64,000 nucleotides of DNA from Tethya wilhelma (Eukaryota; Porifera; Demospongiae; Tethyida; Tethyidae): NCBI GenBank assembly GCA_964030475.1, contig CAXIPT010000004.1, forward strand, positions 2,555,327 through 2,619,326. The letters run 5' to 3'. Within the stretch, counting starts at the first letter, position 1. Every line of letters begins with the position of its first letter. Of this stretch, positions 11,054 through 23,966 are shown in pieces. The notes beneath the pieces were generated by a model, which was not told the DNA's origin, did no database searches, and saw only the letters and a program-made list of their open reading frames with translations. A program made the position numbers and the translations under genes.

Positions 11054-12045
11054 CAGTCTGCGGTAAGACCCCCAATTTTCAAGGACACCCGGAAATGAAC
11101 TTTGCTATAGGGAATTTTGTATGGGGAAAATTCAAGATGTTGTCTTAGGCCAAGTTTACTCAGTTTTCACTCCTTCACGATGACTTTTGGGTATTGCTCT
11201 GATGAAAATAGTTGCACTAGAATTGCCAGAAAGCTAAATTAGCAATGAAGCTCAACTGACAGTGGCAAAAAGGCCTCGTGACTACTTGGACTTTTGCTGG
11301 AAGGAGCCATCTTCACATTTTTTGGGCAAGCATTTGCACTTTTGCAAATCACTTCAAACTTGGTAAGTATGTTTAACTAAGGTAGTTTTACAATTTTCTA
11401 TGGTATCACAGTAGCCTCAATTAATTGGTTGCAGTATGCATGTGCTTGAAAATAGGGGTTTTATTGATATTGTTTACATCATTTTCACTAGCTTTTGAGA
11501 GTAAACTTGTTCAAATAACCTGTCATCAACATTTAGCAACTCATTCTCACTCAATAAACGTCATAAACTAAGTCTATCTACCTTTCTTTTTCATACAGGT
11601 ACCTGTTCTTTGTTGTGCTTTTCTGCAAAGTTTCAATATTCATCATTTTCATATTTTTTGGGCAAGGTCTTAGAGCTTGCCAAATCCACTCAAAATTGCA
11701 GAAGGAAGAGATCATGGACTGTAGATTAATATTTGTAAATGTATGTTGTTTGCAATGCAGTTTGTAGCCTGCAAAATCTCACTATTTGTGTACCCCTCTC
11801 TTGTTTCTGCCATTTTTCTGCTCATTAACTGCTCACGTGATAGCTGTGGCGCGATGTTTTGATAACTCGTATTTTAATTTTTGACAGCTGCTAAATCGCC
11901 GTGACTTATTAATCTGTACTTCGCAGTCAGTATCCAATTAGCGCCATATGATATTACGTAATAAATGTCATAGAAACCAAGTAAACACCTACTTCCGGGG
12001 TGTCCTTGAGAAAGTATGGGAAAAGGTGGGTCTTACCGCAGACTG
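11054..12045. mobile_element. Non-autonomous TIR element, about 990 bp
   Basis: Termini are inverted: CAGTCTGCGGTAAGACCC at 11054 and its complement ending at 12045. A further matching block (CAAGGACACCCGGAA) lies inside each end. A possible 3-bp target duplication ATT flanks it (11051-11053 and 12046-12048). No transposase-like frame is visible inside. Confidence 0.75.
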
Positions 12046-12224
12046 ATTGCGTCATTGATTAAACGTTCTGGCTACATCCGTAGTAGTTTAAGCCCCACCC
12101 ACCAACGTTTTTCCTATTGCTCCAATACAAATTTTGCAATAATCACGCGTGCATATGCCAGTGTATATACCGAATATTCTAAAACAGCGAATGTCACGTA
12201 AAACTGCAGTCTTTTGGCTACCTC

Positions 12225-12254
12225 NNNNNNNNNNNNNNNNNNNNNNNNNNNNNN
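12225..12254. other. Assembly gap (30 N)
   Basis: Thirty consecutive N bases. The flanks hold no recognisable coding sequence. Confidence 1.
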
Positions 12255-14159
12255 TGTTGAGGCAAAGTGCCTTACTTACTTTTGTGAGAAAACGCTGAAG
12301 TACAGCCAAGATACGCCACGAAGTTTACCTTGGTCTGCCACCACCACGTCGTCCACGAAAAATCTCAATTGAACCCAAACATAGCCTCGCTTCGCTCGGA
12401 ATTATATATGTGCCACAGTTTCATGCAACATTGATACAGCTTGGGTACAACAATGATACACTGTGTATATTGGTTTTTATTATGTAATATTATCTTCAAA
12501 TAATTATTTCATGCAACATATTGCACGAAGTTGAATGCATTGCTTTTTACTTCGTGCAACGCCTTGCAACATGTTGCATGCAATTTATAGTTGCATGACC
12601 CTCCATTGTCACCTCTACCCAGGCACTAACCGGCAATTAGCCTATAAAAACTTTGGTTGCTAGGCAATGGCAAACAATAGTTTTTGGCAACATACTGTAT
12701 AGCGGGAAATTTTAATTTCGTGGGGAAATTTTTTTGCGAATTTCGCAGTATATACACCGCTGTGCAACATACTGCATGCAATGTGTTGCATGCAACCATC
12801 TTGCACAGTGTATGATGGCCTTTATATAATTATATACAATCATGATCTGCATGAAGTCGTTGCCCAGCTAATTCCAATAACTATATATTATAATACTAAT
12901 ATTTGGTGAGATTTTAAGGGGGGGAAGGTGGTTGAATTCAACTAAAATTGAAAAATCTATTTAAAATCATGTGTCTATGCTAAGTGAAAACTAACCAGAT
13001 ATTCTGATACTTTATGATATTAGGAATCTTTTCATGCCAAAATTTTGGCCCCACCCCTCATTAATAAGGCAAAATGGGCGGGATACATAATCCGTGAACA
13101 TTTACAAGGACGATTGTAATCCAGGCTGTGTGAGGGGTGCTAACTTCAAACTTATTGCAGTAAATCAGCCCTATGAGAAGAGTGATATGACATTGGGTTT
13201 TTCCTCTCACAGTTTTTCAGTAACATTAAACACGACGTTCAAGAAATTGATCGATTTTAACTCATAAATGCCTGACTGTCAATCACTACATAGATTTTTT
13301 CAGAAAATAGAGAATGTCATATCGTAGATCTCAATGAAAGGATTCCAAAAATATATAATATGTCTACATTCAGTGAAACACAAGAGAAATAATAGCGTCC
13401 TTGACATAAAAATGGTATGTCTGAGGAAACAGCCGTTTATATCCAGCATACCCATAACAACACAATACTCATTAGAAAATAAGAAGAAAAGAATTTCAGT
13501 GGTTGTTTACAGCATTCTAAGAATAACTACTACAAAGTAGAAAAGTACATACTTGGAAAGATAACAGTTTTAGTAGATTTTGGGGCACTTACACAGCCAT
13601 TCCTCTGAAATGGTAAACGAACCATATCTCACCACAGGCTGTTCAGATCATTCTCTCAGTTGGTATTCTCTAATAAATCCTACTTTTCTTGCTTTGAGAC
13701 TTCATTCTAAGTTTCTTGAAGTGTTCTTCTACTATTGGCCTCTTGTTTGTAGAACTTTTAGAGCTGCATTACGTTTTGAGAAAGGCTTGACAGTGGACTT
13801 GTACTGGTACACACAGTCCAAAATGGAATGTTTTCCACCACAGAATGTCTCAAGAAGCACTACAGGCCAAATTTAGCGCTTATGATAGTTTCAGGTATCT
13901 TGTAGAACAAGGAGGATGTGTTCTTTCTTGTTTCTAGCAGCTATCTGTTCTTGTTTTACTCATCTTCTTGCTTAGAACGGCCATTTTCTCACACGAGGTC
14001 GCCATGACGTCACGCCAATACTTCAATCTGATTGGCCGATGTACACGGAAATTCAATGTTTCACGTAATTACATTTTTTTTTCACGTTTTGTTGGATAGT
14101 TCAACTCACTGTATACGGTTAGCAATGAATATTCACTCTCTGTGCAATGCATCATTAAA
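12255..14159. other. Intergenic, no gene recognised
   Basis: AT-rich sequence. It holds GCATGCAAC/GTTGCATGC-rich runs near 12530-12800, a MITE piece of the TATAGCGGGAAATTTT family near 12698-12760, and a G-tract motif TTAAGGGGGGGAAGGTGGTT near 12914 that resembles one just after NLR2 at 23468. Short open frames at 13334 and 13580 have no recognisable domain or splice context. Confidence 0.6.
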
Positions 14160-14418
14160 TTTTAACAAGTGATCGTCGCAGGACCCGGCCCCACCAGCCG
14201 CCATAAATAGCTATAATTATGATAGCTTTGCCAGCAGGCATACCAGACATCACACACTGCTCCACCTGATGCCCTAAGATGTATATAGATTGGCGGGAGG
14301 GCCAGGCCCATGGGGTCAAGTGCTAGGCATACTAGCTTATGCAACAATGCATGCATCCCTTTGTGACAGCTATGCATATCCCAAGCTCTTGCCAGTAATT
14401 AGCTCTTCTAGCCAATAA
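14160..14418 (-). repeat. Dispersed repeat, inverted copy of 30255-30510
   Basis: This 259-bp segment matches, in reverse orientation, the sequence just downstream of the tyrosine-recombinase retrotransposon at 30255-30510. It may be a detached 3' terminal piece of that element. It stops at a single N (14419), directly against the FAM193 exon 3 fragment. Confidence 0.7.
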
Positions 14419-14419
14419 N

Positions 14420-15092
14420 CAGCTTGAACACATGTAGGACACATCCAATTTGCCGGCAACTTTCGAGTGTGTGTTAATTTTTTTAAGTAAACTTATATTA
14501 TATTAGGCACAATTCTATTTAATGCTCACCTGGGAAGGCATGGCAGGGTTGCCATTTTGGACCATCTGACGAAATGTTCCTTTGCATTTCTGGCACTTTG
14601 CTGTAGTGATCACCTGATGATCCTTATCAGATGATTGCTGTAGAAATAGAGTTCCAGAATAACAGTTTATTGAAATGGTCATTCTAATTATTGCCCGCCA
14701 CATTGCACAACTCCCTACAAAAACAATTCTGGCTCAATACACATCCAATGAAAGATTTATACCACAGGAGAAAAGTAATGAATTGAACACACTTCTAGAA
14801 ACTCACTACCATATTAATATCACTTCAGATTCAGCCTAAACACTCGGTACTTTTAGTTGACAAATTGAATTGACCGAGAACTCATTCTAGTCAATCACAA
14901 AGACCGATCAATATTGCGACCCATTCTCCCATCATTCCAACAAGTGAAGGATCTATGCCTCCTTACTTTGGGCGTCTTGTTCTGCTGTGTGTCCTTAGAC
15001 TCGCCACCATTGTCCTTGCTGTCAGTTGTGGAAGCTTTAGCGGCCTTCTTTCGGCGCTTCTTGTTCCTCTTCTTTGCAGCTGGGTCGCTCAT
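14420..15092 (-). pseudogene. FAM193: FAM193 second copy, exons 1-3, truncated
   Basis: Inverted duplicate of the start of FAM193. Exon 1 is 14967-15092 (42 codons, one Asn codon shorter than the other copy), exon 2 is 14530-14637, and the first 40 nt of exon 3 are 14420-14459 (LPANWMCPTCVQA). Splice sites and phases are kept, but the copy ends abruptly at N14419, where unrelated repeat begins. Without exons 4-10 it cannot make a FAM193 product. It is divergent from NLR2, as the first copy is from NLR1. Confidence 0.82.
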
Positions 15093-15309
15093 TCTACTCT
15101 CTCTTGTTGTAAGGTTTGTTGGAATAGTTGAACTGTCAGATTAAAGAACACACACTCTTCTTCTTGTATACGCTAAGTAGCCATTTTTATGGTTCACTTG
15201 TGTGTTTTGTGTATCATCTCCGTATACTAGATCTGCGTACTAATCCGCATACTAATCTGAATATTGAAAATGGGCGGGGTCCTTTTCCTCTAAAAAATTT
15301 TCTCCAAAA
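15093..15309. promoter_or_regulatory. Divergent NLR2/FAM193-copy intergenic region
   Basis: 217 bp between divergent start codons, closely matching the reverse complement of 4795-5007. Retention of the whole spacer suggests NLR2 carried its promoter along in the duplication. Confidence 0.5.
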
Positions 15310-18300
15310 ATGGCATCTCTTTCCGAGCAAGAACCAGCTTCAACCGTCCCAGCCAGACCTGACTACCAACCTGAAGACCTCCCTCTGACACTAGCAGAAC
15401 ATCATGGTGTGTTGTGTCGCACTCTAGAACTCCATGCCGTGAAATGGAGAGAGATAGGCCTACACTTGGGCCTCCTACCTGGACACCTTGACAACATCCA
15501 AGCAGCTCCATCACTCTATTCGACAGCTCCAGTGAGCTGGATGAACGCCATGCTTGAGAAGTACCTCAGAGAGAGAGAAGGTGGAGCTAGGATGAGTGAG
15601 TTAGAGACTGCTCTGAAGAAGGTTGGACTAGGAGAGACTGCATCTCAACTCAGAGACAGTGTCCAACAACAACTAGCACAACAAGGTATGCTCAGAATTA
15701 ACACATAAATATAGGACTAAGTATGCTGGGATTCATAAGCCCAGGCTGTCGCGGGCCAAACGTCTGAGAGGGGGAAAAAAAACATCTGGTAAAAGTGGCC
15801 CAGTTTTCCATTTGAGAGGGTGGAAAAAAAAATGTCTGGTAAAAGTGGCCTAGTTTTCGTTTTTCAATTGCAGAATGTTGTGACCTCCAATCAGATTTCA
15901 GTCTTTTGTAATTTCGAACTTAATGAAGTAAAATTTCCCGCCAAATTTGAAAACAACAAACCAGATTGTTCTTGTAATGTGAGACCATAGCGCTATAATT
16001 ATCGCCCGGTCCAAGAACAGTCCACATCCGTAAGTTTTGTAAGACTAAACTTTCACTGTTTGTGTATAAAAGATGGCTTAAGCTCATGATTACCTCACAC
16101 TGGAGTATGTACACTATGAAGAAAGCTGCAGCTAAACTAAAGTCTTCTGGCAAAGATATTTTTTCACGTACGTGACTTGCACATGAAAACTGGGCCACTT
16201 TTACCAGACGTCCTTTTTCCCCCTCTTGGACGTCTGGCCCGCGAGACTAGCTGTATATGTATAGTCCCTCAGCTCAGTAGCACAGTTCTAATTAAAGCCC
16301 AACCCTACATTCATGGCTGGTTTGATTCACTGTGTACACAAATTGCTCATTGCCTGTTGTGTGTAGGTGTGCCCCAATTGAGTCTCTCTTCTGATCTACA
16401 AAAGTATGCCAAACGTTTGAAGGAACTTTATTCCAAACGTAAAATGCCGGACTACCTGAAAGGTCGTCAACTACAAACTGCTTACTTTGTCAGTCTAGCA
16501 TTAATCTCTCGAGAAAATGTGTCAAAGGAAGAAATGGATGAGTTTACTCGTAGCACAGTCCAAGAGGGAAATATCGACATGATACTAAAGAAGAAAGGTC
16601 CTTTAGAAATGGCGTGCATTGGTAAGCTGGAGAATGGTTCCTTAGCTACCTGTATGCTGCTCCAAGGAGGTCCAGGAGTCGGCAAGACCACGTTGGCCTG
16701 GAACCTGTGTCGTGAGTGGGAGTTAGGCCAACTATTTCAGGAATACTCACTAGTCGTTTTCATCCCTCTACGGAGAAAAGAGATCAGAGAAGCAAAAGAA
16801 ATCAAGGAACTTTTTTCGATTGCCAACCCAGACCGTGAATTGCAAGCTAATGTTTGTAGAGAGATACTAGACAACCAAGGAGAGTCTGTTCTGTTAGTTC
16901 TGGATGGATACGATGAACTTCCTGCAGAAGTACAAAATGATTCAATGATTTCCAAAGTTGTTGATGGAGAATATCTTCCTAGAGCTAGTGTACTAGTTAC
17001 AAGTCGTCCTTCAGCCTGTGAGATGCTGTATGATAGGTGTTGCCAACGAGATGAAAACCTCCAGCACATCGAAGTACTTGGGTTCACCAAAGACAAGATC
17101 AAGACCTACATTGAAGACAATGTTAACTCTGAACAGCTAACTCGTTTCAACGAATATCTCTCCAGCCATCCAAAGGTTGAGGCCATGATGTATAATCCTC
17201 TTCAGTGCGCTCTCACTGTTGAGGTGTGTAAGAAAATGTTCAAAGATAATTCTAGTCTACCAAACACTCGAACCAAGTTGTACGAGACCAATATCCTGAT
17301 GACCATGTCACGAGAAGACCCAACTCTCAAAGTGAATAGTTTGCAAAAGTTACCACAAGTTATTCGTGAGAAATTTGGAAAACTTTGTCGTCTAGCTTAT
17401 GATGGTATTGTTAATCACCAAATCATTTTTGAGGATGTCCCTGAAGAGATAAAAGAAATTGGCCTCCTGGTTTGTGAGCCTGAACTAGACTCAGTGTTAT
17501 ACTCAAAGAATTATAACTTCTTTCATCTGACGATTCAAGAATTCTGTGCCGCTTACTACATTTGCAGCCTTCCTGAACATGAGCAGACAACACTGATCTC
17601 ACACCATTGTAGAGAGAGCCACTTCAGAGAAGTGGTCATCTTTGTGAGTGGAATGAGCAACAACCCAGAGAGAATTATCAACACGGTTTACTTCGGAGTT
17701 TATGTATACCGGAAAACTGGTTTTACTTTAATTAATGAGAGACAAATCCTTCTTCTCTTGCCCTGTGCCTTTGAATCACAGTGTAGTGATACTTGTTCAA
17801 GTCTCGTGAAGAAACTGATTTCATCCATTAAATTGAGTAACTGCAATGTAACCCCCTCTGACATGTCTGCTGTAGGGTTTGTTGTATGCAAGAGCAAAGA
17901 TCCAAGTAGAACTCTTATTATTTCTAACTGTCAGTGTGGTGATGGTGGAGTACAAGCTTTAATCAACCAATTCCACCACACACTAGAGGAGCACTCTTTG
18001 CTTGCTATTGAGAGAATAGAGTAAGAATGATTATGATTTGTATGCAACTTGCCGTTAATTACTGTATTAAATTTTGTTGTAGTGCATGAATTAAAGCCTA
18101 ACTGGTGCAGCAAACATGTATTGAACAATCATGCACTATTAATATTATTTTATAGTCTCACAGGCAACTCCATTGGTGCTGATGGAGCCAAGTGTCTCGC
18201 TGAAGGACTTAAATACTGTCCTCAACTTAAGGGATTAGTGTAAGTATAAAGAGAGTTTCAAGGTTTACACCCATATAAATAATTATGATTATTTAGTGTA

Positions 18301-21300
18301 AAATAGCTTCTCTTTTCTGAATAATTGATAAAAATTTTTACACAATTGCACTGTACCTTTTAGCGTGAGGCATCTAATTGTGACGTGTGTATGTCCTGTC
18401 ATGTTTTAGGTATAGGAATGCACCATTTTTTAGAGTACAAAAATGCCACTATATAGTATGTGCATGGCTTCCCAGTAGCGCTCTCTATATGAGTGCTGAG
18501 GAAAGTTTGTGAGTGTTAGGCCTTGCAATTTTCCTTAGCATAATAAAAGCATATTAGATTTTGAGAAATTGCGTATGGGTCATTCCACACAAATCATATC
18601 CTCAGATCTTATCCAAAGTTGGTGTGCACATAGTATATCATGAGATGTAAAGCAGAACAAATTTTAGGCTCCATTGTTGTATGCATGGTTTCTGAGTTAT
18701 AACAGGTTAAATTTTTGATAAATTTTTGCAATATTTCACTGACTCTGAGTTACAAAATTACTTTATTTTTGACTATAGGAGCAAGATATGAGGAACTAGC
18801 CTCGTACCAGGCCACACCCTCTTTTAGTGTTACTTGAAAAGCGGGAGGAGCCTGGGAACAAGGCTAATGAGGAATAACTAGATTTCCTAATAGCACTTGA
18901 AACAAGCTTTGAAATGATATGTTACAAGTATGTATTTGATCCATTAAGGTCAAAGGTTATGGTAATTTTTTGATTAAGTTTGTTTTTCTTCCTGTCAGGA
19001 TCCGACAATTTTCTTAATTTTTCTGTCAAAGTGTTGTTTAGTCATTTCTTAATACATAGACAAATTTTATCTTGGGCCGATAATGGACTCCAGTAAAAAG
19101 TGGCAATTAACTGGGTCATGCAGGTCATTATTGGCTGAATAAGTGCAGAGTTGGTAACATGAACAAGTAAATCAGTGACCTAAGCAAGTAAATTCATTCA
19201 TTATACAGTCTCCAGGAAAACTCCATTGGTGCTGATGGAGCCAGGTGTCTCTCTGAAGGACTCAAATACTGTCCTGAACTTAAGGAGTTAAAGTAAGCTA
19301 GAGATGTCTTAATAGTCCTTTTCGTTTAACTCAAAAGAATTTAGATTGCGTTACGTGACGTCACATTTAATTCGGTCTGCATTTCCTAAGTAAAATTTTG
19401 CTTCGGAAGTGCAGACCCAATTAATTGTGACGTCACGTACGAAAATAAATTCCTTACGCTCTAAAACGAAAAGGACTAGGCCTCGGCGCCTGTGTAGCAT
19501 ATGCAGAGGATTATCATGGTAGTATTTTGTCTGTGTGTCTGTCTGTCTGTCTGTAGAACGGCAGCTCCAGAGTCAAAATGAACACTGTTTTGTCTGTTTC
19601 TACGTGTTTTAGAACCCTCAGGCTACTCATAGAACCTTCGCTGCGCTCGGGATTCTATATAGCAGCCTTTGTGTACTAAAACACATAGAAACCTAGCTAA
19701 AACAGTGTCTAACTATAATTTAGTGTTGGGTCATGCATATCAAGAGAAAAGTATTTTTGAACACTCACCTTAATTTGTTTCTGAATGGTTGGGTGGGAAC
19801 TTGATGTGGTAGGAGTACTATAAGATTAGTCCAGGATAACATAACCCTCAATGCACTATAGGCTCTGTAGTTGATCACTTCCAACTCTAGAAGCAATTGA
19901 TTTCTCCTGGAAAATAAGAAACATACATTGTAAAAACATGGTGGTTGAAAGACTCAAATACTGTCCTAATCTTTCGTATAGCTATTAGGAATAATATTTT
20001 GCCGGAAAGATGATCACCAAACTTTTCATGATTTTATTTTTAGGATCAAGCAGGCCCAGCCCATACGCATGTATTGCATTTTCATTAGCTATTTATGGTA
20101 GTTATCACACTTTTATCGGGTAAAATATTAGTGTCATGTGTTAGCCCTTCATTCAATTGTTTCAGTAGTTATACAATGTGTTCCAACCATGACTAGTCAT
20201 GATGCACAGACCCACAACAGTTACTACCATAACCCTCGTACACTATATATAAACTCTGCTCTGCTGTATAAACAGGCTCTGTATCCTTGATCACTTCCAA
20301 CTTTTGAAGTGTGCGATTTTACATTTTTAAACCTCGAAAATAGTTGGAAAAAAAAACAATATTGTTTTTTTTCCCCTAATAATTGTACGCAAGAATATTT
20401 TGAGTTGTGTTCTGATATACACATTCATTATACAGTATCTCTTGGAACTCTATTGGTGATGATGGAGCCAGGTGTCTCTCTGAAGGACTCAAATACTGTC
20501 CTCAACTTCGGACGTTAGGGTAATTAAGCGTGTAATATTATAGTTATACATATTTATGGGGTATCACTTATAGGGTGATGTGTTAACCCTTCAATAATTG
20601 TAGCATAAGATCATAACAATGGCGTGTCCAGGATTCAACTTATAATGGGGGTACTAAATTAAAATATAATGCAGGCTTAAAAAATTTTGGGTCACTGTAG
20701 CCATGCCCACTTTGGGTCACATGAAATCTATAATAATTAGCTCACACTATCAAGGATCACTATACCACGGTGTTTTGTTTTTTCTATTTTTTTTTGCCTA
20801 CTCCTCTTTCTTTTAGCCTTGAAAATGATTTTGAAGTCTCAATTGTCAGCTCAGATTTTACTCATTTTTCAATATTGAATTGGGCTACTCTTAATTGAGT
20901 GCTACAGTACTTCTAAACGATGATGTCATTATCTGCTGAGCCAGGGTAGTGTTTGAACATCCAGAGTACCCCCTTAAACATGCCACTGCATAATGTTACA
21001 ATGTGATTTAGCCATTACTCACAACTACCAATGCACTACATGTAGGTTCTGTAGTTGATCACTTCCAACTCTATAGAAGCAATGATTTAACCTGAAAATA
21101 ATTGAAAACCAAGTGTTGTTTTAATTGTTTAAGTTGCATTCTATACATTGTGCAGTCTCTCTTGGAACTCCATTGGTGCTGATGGAGCCAAATGTCTCTC
21201 TGAAGGACTCAAATACTGTCCTCAACTTAAATCATTGAGGTAAGATTTGGTAAGCTAGAGATGTATAGTTATACTTTATAATCATGCAAACATGAACACT

Positions 21301-23470
21301 TTTAATTTTGGGTTGCACTAATAGTGGTAACCCTTCAATTGTAGCCATATAATGTTACCCTGTATTCCAGCCATGTCTGTAGAGATATGATGAGTGTAGA
21401 TCTACTCTTCATGTTTAAAATATATATATATATGAAAGAGATTCTAGCGCTTGAGATTCTTCAGAAGACAACTAGAAGACAACCCTGGTGTTATTTTTCT
21501 TCGAAGATAGTCTTTGGTACCCATTTTAAGTTCAAATTTTTAGCACTCGAGCTGTCACAATTGTCTGTGTCTTTATCTTCGCCTAAAGTAAGTGCTTGAG
21601 CCTATAATACTATACTCAAAACTAGAAAGAAATTCAAAGTAGTGAGAATTTGAAGCGCCATGATACAAGTTGGTTAGAACATGCTTACTGCGTGCTCTAC
21701 TTCGAAATACACTCGGTAATATTGACTAAACCCAAGGGTGTAGCCTGAGGGTTTAGTCAATATTACTTCGTGTATTTCACCGTAGAGCATGTTCTAACAT
21801 TATACATATTATACTAAATATTTTAAGTTGTGTTCTGATATCCACATTCATTATGCAGTCTCTGGAACAACTCCATTGGTGATGATGGAACCAGGTGTCT
21901 CTCTGAAGGACTCAAATACTGTCCTCAACTTGAGAAATTATAGTAAGCTATAGAGATGTATAGTTACACTCAATCATGCAGTAACACTTATTTTGGGTTA
22001 CAACTACAATAGTGTGATATGTTATGTGTTATGTATAGCCATTCAATTGTTCATGTGTAACATAATGTTACGCTGTGTCCCAAAAATTAAACTACGCGAA
22101 AATTTAAAAGGCGAAATATTTTACCGACGAAAATTTCCCGATCTACGGTATATGACTGGTATAGTGACAGTTGCCACCCCTTGGTGTTCCATGAAGCTAG
22201 AAATCATGTATACTGTAAAGCTAGAAATTTTCGAAGAGAATAAATTTTGCTGTTTTCATGGATCATCAGCAATCCGTGAAAATTTTATCCATTAAAAATT
22301 CGGCATTGCATTGCAATTTATGGGGCAGGGCTGCTTGATCCTTGAAAATAAATGTGCAAAAAGTTTTTCAATCACCTTTCTGTGAAATATTACTCCTCAA
22401 GAATTTCGAGCTGTTATGCAATAACACTTTATAGGTCTTGGCCCTTCAACCAGAAACAGTATTGACATTCACATTAATTTTAGGTACAGGCACCATATTA
22501 AAGGATGTGTCTATATTTTCCCCTCCATTTGTCCTATTTAATTTATGTATCAATTGTCAGTGTTCTTCCCAGAATTTTTGCCGTCTTTTGCATGCATTGA
22601 TGACTCTAGGTTAGTCCTTTGTGTAGTTACTGTCAAAAATTACCACTTATATATCAAGAGTATAATAAAACTCTCTCTTATATTCAGTGACATAATAATA
22701 GAGTTTGGCAATGTCAAGACTAGTGTATTGGTAANCAAAAAAAAAAACAGCTAATGATATAATATAATTTTGGAAAGTTGTTAATTAATAGTATGTTTGA
22801 AGTCGATTTGCAGTACAAACCATCAGAGATTTATAGCAGGGGAAAATAGGGAAATATTAGTATAGGTGTCATTAGGTGACCACATGATTCAGAGTGCAAT
22901 TATGGAATAAATTGCACTCCAGCTCCCAAGAGTAATACAAAACCCCAGAGAAACCCGTGCGAGTATGTTCCTTGCTTAGTTACCAATTTCCTAAAGTTAA
23001 AAATTCCGACATCATTTTCTGACGTCACAATTTTCATGTCTGTCCACGCCCCCGTATAGCGGGAAATTTTCGTCGGTGCAAAATTTCGTATAAACGCACC
23101 AGAAGAAATTTTCGTAGTTTTAAATTTCGTATACGCGGCATGCGCTCATATAAAGTAAATGCGGAAGTTAAATTTTCGCAGTTTTAATTTTCGTATATTC
23201 GAACCACATACGAATTATACGAAAATTTCCACCATACGAAAATTTCCCGCTATATGCAACCTCCTTGTTTAATGTATTGTGACTCCATACTATTATCTAT
23301 GAAACCATATACAGTGATGATCGTTGATGTTGTTTCTTGTACACAGTATTTGGAATAACCCGCTATCAGATGAAGGAAGAGCTGCACTGGAAATGATGAG
23401 AGACGAGATGAACTCAAAACGAGGACTACAAAAACAAAAATTAGTGATTAAATTTACCAGCAGTTATTAA
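15310..23470 (+). CDS. NLR2: complete Death-NACHT-LRR receptor gene
   Basis: The only intact receptor gene here. Exons are 15310-15685, 16367-18020, 18156-18239, 19209-19292, 20436-20519, 21156-21239, 21859-21942 and 23347-23470. They sum to 2,574 nt, an open frame of 857 residues plus stop, with every phase matching. Domain order is Death (about 15-122), linker, NACHT (about 200-530), winged helix and helical region, five single-exon LRRs, and a cap ending VIKFTSSY. It is inferred to act in the cytosol as a pattern or danger sensor that assembles through NACHT and signals through Death contacts. Introns contain MITEs (15743-16250, 19314-19477, 23054-23255), but none touches an exon. The donor after 20519 is a weaker GTAATT. 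Confidence 0.9.
15743..16250. mobile_element. MITE in intron 1 of NLR2
   Basis: About 507 bp with inverted termini (GTCGCGGGCCAAACGTCT on the left; GACGTCTGGCCCGCGAGA on the right) and subterminal AAAAGTGGCCCAGTTTTC repeats. NLR3 has the same intron without this block, which defines the insertion. The right end, GCGAGACTAG, matches that of the element at 23977-24548, so the two are related. No coding content. Confidence 0.8.
16367..18020 (+). CDS. NLR2 exon 2: NACHT NTPase module
   Basis: A 1,654-nt exon with all NACHT hallmarks. Walker A is GGPGVGKTT with Lys232. Walker B is LLVLDGYDELP with Asp305, Asp308 and Glu309. LVTSRPSA follows, then NPLQCALTVEVCK and the winged-helix signature FHLTIQEFCAAYY beginning at Phe511. 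The segment before Walker B (DRELQANVCREILDNQGES) is shared with NLR3 but not NLR1. The acceptor is GTGTAG in phase 1 and the donor is GTAAGA in phase 2. Confidence 0.92.
18795..18875. mobile_element. Short hairpin element (CCAGGCC family)
   Basis: An inverted pair, ACTAGCCTCGTACCAGGCC and GCCTGGGAACAAGGCTA, about 75 bp apart from end to end, in an NLR2 intron. A related copy lies at the right edge of the window (63929-64000). Confidence 0.5.
19314..19477. mobile_element. Palindromic MITE, AGTCCTTTTCG family
   Basis: 164 bp with inverted ends (GTCCTTTTCGTTT and AAACGAAAAGGAC) flanked by TA, as in Tc1/mariner-type insertions. It contains TGACGTCAC on both arms. It lies in an NLR2 intron. A truncated copy starts near 34493. 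Confidence 0.75.
19478..19700. mobile_element. Helentron 5'-end-like fragment
   Basis: Begins AGGCCTCGGCGCCTGTGTAG and continues through a GTCTGTCTGTCTGT tract to GGCAGCTC. It matches the reverse complement of the right end of the large insertion at 46791-57359. It is a non-coding relative of that element, directly next to the palindromic MITE. Confidence 0.55.
23054..23255. mobile_element. MITE, full copy of the TATAGCGGGAAATTTTCG family
   Basis: About 200 bp with inverted termini (GTATAGCGGGAAATTTTCG and CGAAAATTTCCCGCTATA) in the last intron of NLR2. It is the clearest complete copy of this abundant family in the window. Confidence 0.75.
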
Positions 23471-23966
23471 GGGGGGGAGGGTGGTTGAAAAATAAAATTT
23501 TGCAATTTTTCACTTTTTTTGCTCAACACATTCTGTGACCATTGAGAAGTAAGCAGAGATATATTTTGCAGCTAGATCCACTTCCAATGGGTAGTTAAAG
23601 TCAATATTAGCATGCAGATCTAAGCCAATCCTGGCTTGAAAACCAAAATATTTGCTAAAAGATGTTCAAATTTCTAGAAACGATAAGTCGAGAATGCTCA
23701 GTCAGAATTAGTTCGATTTTTCTTTCCCCATAATTAGAAAAGCTTGCTCTATTGAATGTAGTTTAACGTTAGTTAAACGGAGTTAACAGGGAGGAGCAGG
23801 ATGGGTTGGCTGGGTACGCCTGGTTGGATATGGGTGTGGTTTGCGCATGTGCATAGTGCATAATTTAATTAGCTGCTCCTCGTGCCGCCAATTGGACACT
23901 GAACTAACCAGCTGTCAACTAAAAAATTTGTGCTTTAAACTGCAGCTTCTTGTCTATTATAAAGTA

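Noticed and set aside
13334..13876. Two open frames of 68 and 98 codons in the unassigned region
   Set aside because: No domain, no flanking exons and no second copy, so they are not supported as genes.
15920..16198. 92-codon minus-strand frame in NLR2 intron 1
   Set aside because: Lies inside a MITE that NLR3 lacks. No domain or splice context.
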